Shown one piece after another: positions 3,927 to 5,832 of a stretch of DNA of 5,832 nt. Position numbers and translations under genes: made by a program. The first letter of the stretch is position 1. Every line of letters begins with the position of its first letter. The DNA is from Candidatus Saccharimonadales bacterium. GTDB lineage: Bacteria > Patescibacteriota > Saccharimonadia > Saccharimonadales > Saccharimonadaceae. The stretch is taken from positions 1 through 5,832 of the forward strand of contig JASLCP010000030.1 in the NCBI GenBank assembly GCA_030151825.1, given 5' to 3'. The notes below the pieces were generated by a model. That model was not told the DNA's origin and did not search any database. It was given only the letters and a program-made list of their open reading frames with translations.

Positions 3927-5832
3927 ATGAGCCTACGGATCAGCAAAACCTCTTCTGTGCGAAATATCATTCTAAGCTTTATCGTACTGATGCTAGCGGT
4001 GAGTCCACTAGGAATGATACAGCAGACAGGAGCCGTCACTATCGATGCTGGTGAGCCGCTAACGGGTATATCACAGATTGCTGAAGGAGACAGCGTAACC
4101 TGCGCCATGGCGAGAGGCACTGTCTATTGCTGGGGGATGAATGATAAAGGCCAGCTAGGTGACGGGAGTAGTGTCGACAGCTCAAAAACTCCTGTTGCTA
4201 TTGATACTACTGGTGTGTTGGCGGGCAAGACAATTACGCAGCTTACGGCCGGTGATCATTGGGCATGTGTAGTTGCGAGTGGCTCTGTCTACTGCTGGGG
4301 CCAAGTAAATGGTAGCGACGAACATGTCCCGGTGCCATTTGATAGGGATGGACTATTAACAGGTAAAACAGTTTCGTCTATTGGATCAATGGGCTCTACT
4401 AAGTATGTCATTGCAGACAATGAGATATACACATCAGCATTCACTAGCGGCATCACCAAAATGGATACAACTGGCATACCTGTTGATGCAGGTATGACAC
4501 AGGTTGCGAGGCTCACTAGCGGTACTGAGGGGAGCGATGTTGTTGGACGTACATTTGTTCTAGCGGGCGGTAAGCTCTACAGCTCAAAATTCGAAGGCGT
4601 TGAGTTTAGTGTATTTGATAGCGGTGGTGTGCTTGACGGGAAAGTCGTTTCTCAGATGGATGGATGGCGCACAACAATATGTGCTCTTGCTGAGGGTGCC
4701 GCGTATTGTGTAGGAGACAATGCAGTAGGGAAACTTGGAAGTAATTTCCAGGGAGAGTACTCTGATAGTTTTGTCGCCGTCGATACGACAGGTGTACTCG
4801 CGGGTAAGGTAGTGACACAGGTGGACGCTCGATCGTCAACCCCGTGCGCACTTGCTAGTGGCAAGGTCTATTGTTGGGGATTGAATTATAATGGATCTCT
4901 TGGTGACGGCAGTACGGTTACGAGTAGCTCTGTGCCTGTCGCCGTCGATACGACAGGTGTACTCGCGGGTAAGGTAGTGACACAGGTAAGTTCAGGTGTT
5001 TCAAATAACCATTGTGTAGTGTCGAGCGACAGCGGTGGATACTGCTGGGGAGGTTTTGATCCGATATTACTAGGGGGACTGGGGAATATGCGCCTTCCAG
5101 CTGCTATTATGTTACGTTTCCCTGAAACTGCCTCTGAAATCGAAGGTATATCGTTTGGTGTAGAATCCGGTAAAAACATTATGACAGTTACAGGATTGGA
5201 TATGGTAGGTGCGAGCGACGGAATGGAGTATCAGCAGGCAATCAACCCGCCGTACAAGTCGTTTGTTACGCTCAATGGGACAGCTCTCAATTTTTGTACC
5301 GATGGCACAGAGTTCGACAAAGCAACACTTGAAGGATACGGTATTCCTACGTCCACAGACAATCCACCTTGCTATTACCTCTTTGATAACGCCTTCCAGC
5401 CTATCATCACCCCTACTACCGCCAAAATCTGGCTCGCCGACGATTTTGACATTACCGCTCCTGGTACGGTGTCAGTAAATGGCTCTGCGTCATTTGCTTT
5501 TAACCAGCCATCTGGCGGCGGATCAAATACTACGCCAACAGCCGTTATTAGTGGCAAAACACTGACAGGGACACCCAACATAAACAAACGTCCAACCTTT
5601 AGCGGTACTGCTGAACCTGGTGCCAAAGTGACGGTCACTGTTCATTCAGATCCCGTGTCATGCACGGCGATCGCTGACGCACAAGGTAAATGGTCATGCA
5701 CGCTACCGAGTGACCTTGCGCCGGGGCAGCACACCGTTTATATTCATGTTGTTAATCCAGATAGTACGACTGCCGACCTTGGTCCGTACACTGTCACAGT
5801 GCCAGGTAGCGGGGCAGTAACGAGCAGTGATG
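3927..5832 (+). CDS. Secreted RCC1-repeat (seven-bladed propeller) protein with Ig-like domain, 3' end outside the window
   Basis: The frame is open for 635 codons to the window edge with no stop, so the C-terminus is missing. Residues 1-36 form a signal peptide: R4, K7 and R12, hydrophobic core 13-30, possible cleavage after TGA (34-36). Residues 48-394 hold seven RCC1-type repeats of about 42-56 residues, enough for a complete propeller. Repeats 1, 2, 6 and 7 have YCWG and repeat 5 has YCVG; repeat 1 shows the classic YCWG...GQLGDG. Linkers such as DTTGVLAGK recur at 93-101, 286-294 and 341-349. Repeats 3 (about 149-190) and 4 (about 191-240) are degenerate. Residues 400-527 form an unassigned beta-rich region, perhaps IPT/TIG-like, with C457 and C482. 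A Gly/Ser/Thr linker precedes a bacterial Ig-like domain at 541-626 (PTFSGTAEPGAKVTVTV, then ADAQGKWSCTLP), with C579 and C591. The protein is probably displayed on the cell surface and may bind partners through the propeller, which is inference. More Ig-like domains and a C-terminal anchor may lie beyond the edge. Confidence 0.9.
   Translation, partial: MSLRISKTSSVRNIILSFIVLMLAVSPLGMIQQTGAVTIDAGEPLTGISQIAEGDSVTCAMARGTVYCWGMNDKGQLGDGSSVDSSKTPVAIDTTGVLAGKTITQLTAGDHWACVVASGSVYCWGQVNGSDEHVPVPFDRDGLLTGKTVSSIGSMGSTKYVIADNEIYTSAFTSGITKMDTTGIPVDAGMTQVARLTSGTEGSDVVGRTFVLAGGKLYSSKFEGVEFSVFDSGGVLDGKVVSQMDGWRTTICALAEGAAYCVGDNAVGKLGSNFQGEYSDSFVAVDTTGVLAGKVVTQVDARSSTPCALASGKVYCWGLNYNGSLGDGSTVTSSSVPVAVDTTGVLAGKVVTQVSSGVSNNHCVVSSDSGGYCWGGFDPILLGGLGNMRLPAAIMLRFPETASEIEGISFGVESGKNIMTVTGLDMVGASDGMEYQQAINPPYKSFVTLNGTALNFCTDGTEFDKATLEGYGIPTSTDNPPCYYLFDNAFQPIITPTTAKIWLADDFDITAPGTVSVNGSASFAFNQPSGGGSNTTPTAVISGKTLTGTPNINKRPTFSGTAEPGAKVTVTVHSDPVSCTAIADAQGKWSCTLPSDLAPGQHTVYIHVVNPDSTTADLGPYTVTVPGSGAVTSSD
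4772..4822 (+). repeat. 51-bp exact direct repeat, copy 1
   Basis: This copy spans the end of blade 5 and the linker into blade 6 (VAVDTTGVLAGKVVTQV, residues 283-299). It is identical base for base to 4937-4987. The flanks diverge at once on both sides. Confidence 0.95.
4937..4987 (+). repeat. 51-bp exact direct repeat, copy 2
   Basis: This copy spans the end of blade 6 and the linker into blade 7 (from residue 338). It lies exactly 165 bp, or 55 codons, after copy 1. The corresponding stretch after blade 1 (from 4194) encodes a similar peptide but differs at roughly 16 of 50 bases, mostly at third positions. Confidence 0.95.

Larger units (their letters stand above)
4068..5108 (+). repeat. 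Seven RCC1-type coding repeats
   Basis: The repeats begin near residues 48, 102, 148, 191, 241, 296 and 351 of the secreted protein. The cysteine-bearing strand recurs at C59, C114, C252, C307 and C363, so spacing is 55 residues between blades 1-2 and 5-6 and 56 between 6-7. Blades 2, 3 and 4 are shortened. Apart from the 51-bp identical segment, the repeats have diverged at the DNA level. Confidence 0.85.

Noticed and set aside
5209..5478. Same-strand open frame of 89 codons inside the RCC1 protein gene
   Set aside because: The frame starting at 3927 runs through it without a stop with consistent domain structure, and the Ser/Arg-rich alternative looks like a shadow.

Overview
The window carries five complete genes and one gene cut by the right edge, all on the + strand and tightly spaced. 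It most resembles a reduced-genome bacterium of the Candidate Phyla Radiation, probably Saccharibacteria (TM7). That placement rests on three things recognised from family knowledge: a GalU-like protein whose N-terminal block has the form I associate with that group, surface proteins built from Ig-like domains with an aromatic WYWW membrane anchor, and a secreted RCC1 protein with 'DTTGVLAGK'-type blade linkers. No search was run, so treat the taxonomy as about two-in-three likely. No complete gene needs TGA read as an amino acid, and TGA is the likely stop of the 304-residue gene, which argues against the recoded lineages (Gracilibacteria, Absconditabacteria).

Layout. 50-1255: a predicted membrane-anchored, mostly extracellular protein with two Ig-like regions and a proline-rich stalk. 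1302-2123: a GalU-family nucleotidyltransferase (UDP-glucose synthesis). 2221-2469: a small protein of 82 residues, unrecognised, with a structured leader and a GC-rich 3' hairpin. 2595-2903: ribosomal protein bL21 with its own promoter and an intrinsic terminator. 2964-3878: a soluble protein of 304 residues, unrecognised, lying directly behind the bL21 terminator. 3927-5832 and beyond: a large secreted protein, open at the window edge, with a signal peptide, seven RCC1-type blades, an unassigned beta-rich domain and a bacterial Ig-like domain.

How it fits together. Two of the six products (the first and last genes) look like cell-surface proteins. GalU could supply UDP-glucose for surface glycans, although nothing beyond proximity links it to them. 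bL21 is housekeeping. Almost every gene has its own short-leader promoter, often an extended -10 (TGn plus a TATAAT-like hexamer) with little or no -35, so the region reads as a run of individually transcribed genes rather than one operon. The exception is the 304-residue gene, which has no visible room for a promoter after the bL21 terminator.

The most notable points are the seven-bladed secreted RCC1 propeller with all-or-none cysteine pairs per blade, an exact 51-bp direct repeat exactly 55 codons apart inside it, and alternative RNA hairpins around the small gene. No tRNA, rRNA, CRISPR array, insertion sequence or attachment site was seen, and no gene-free stretch exceeds about 130 bases.
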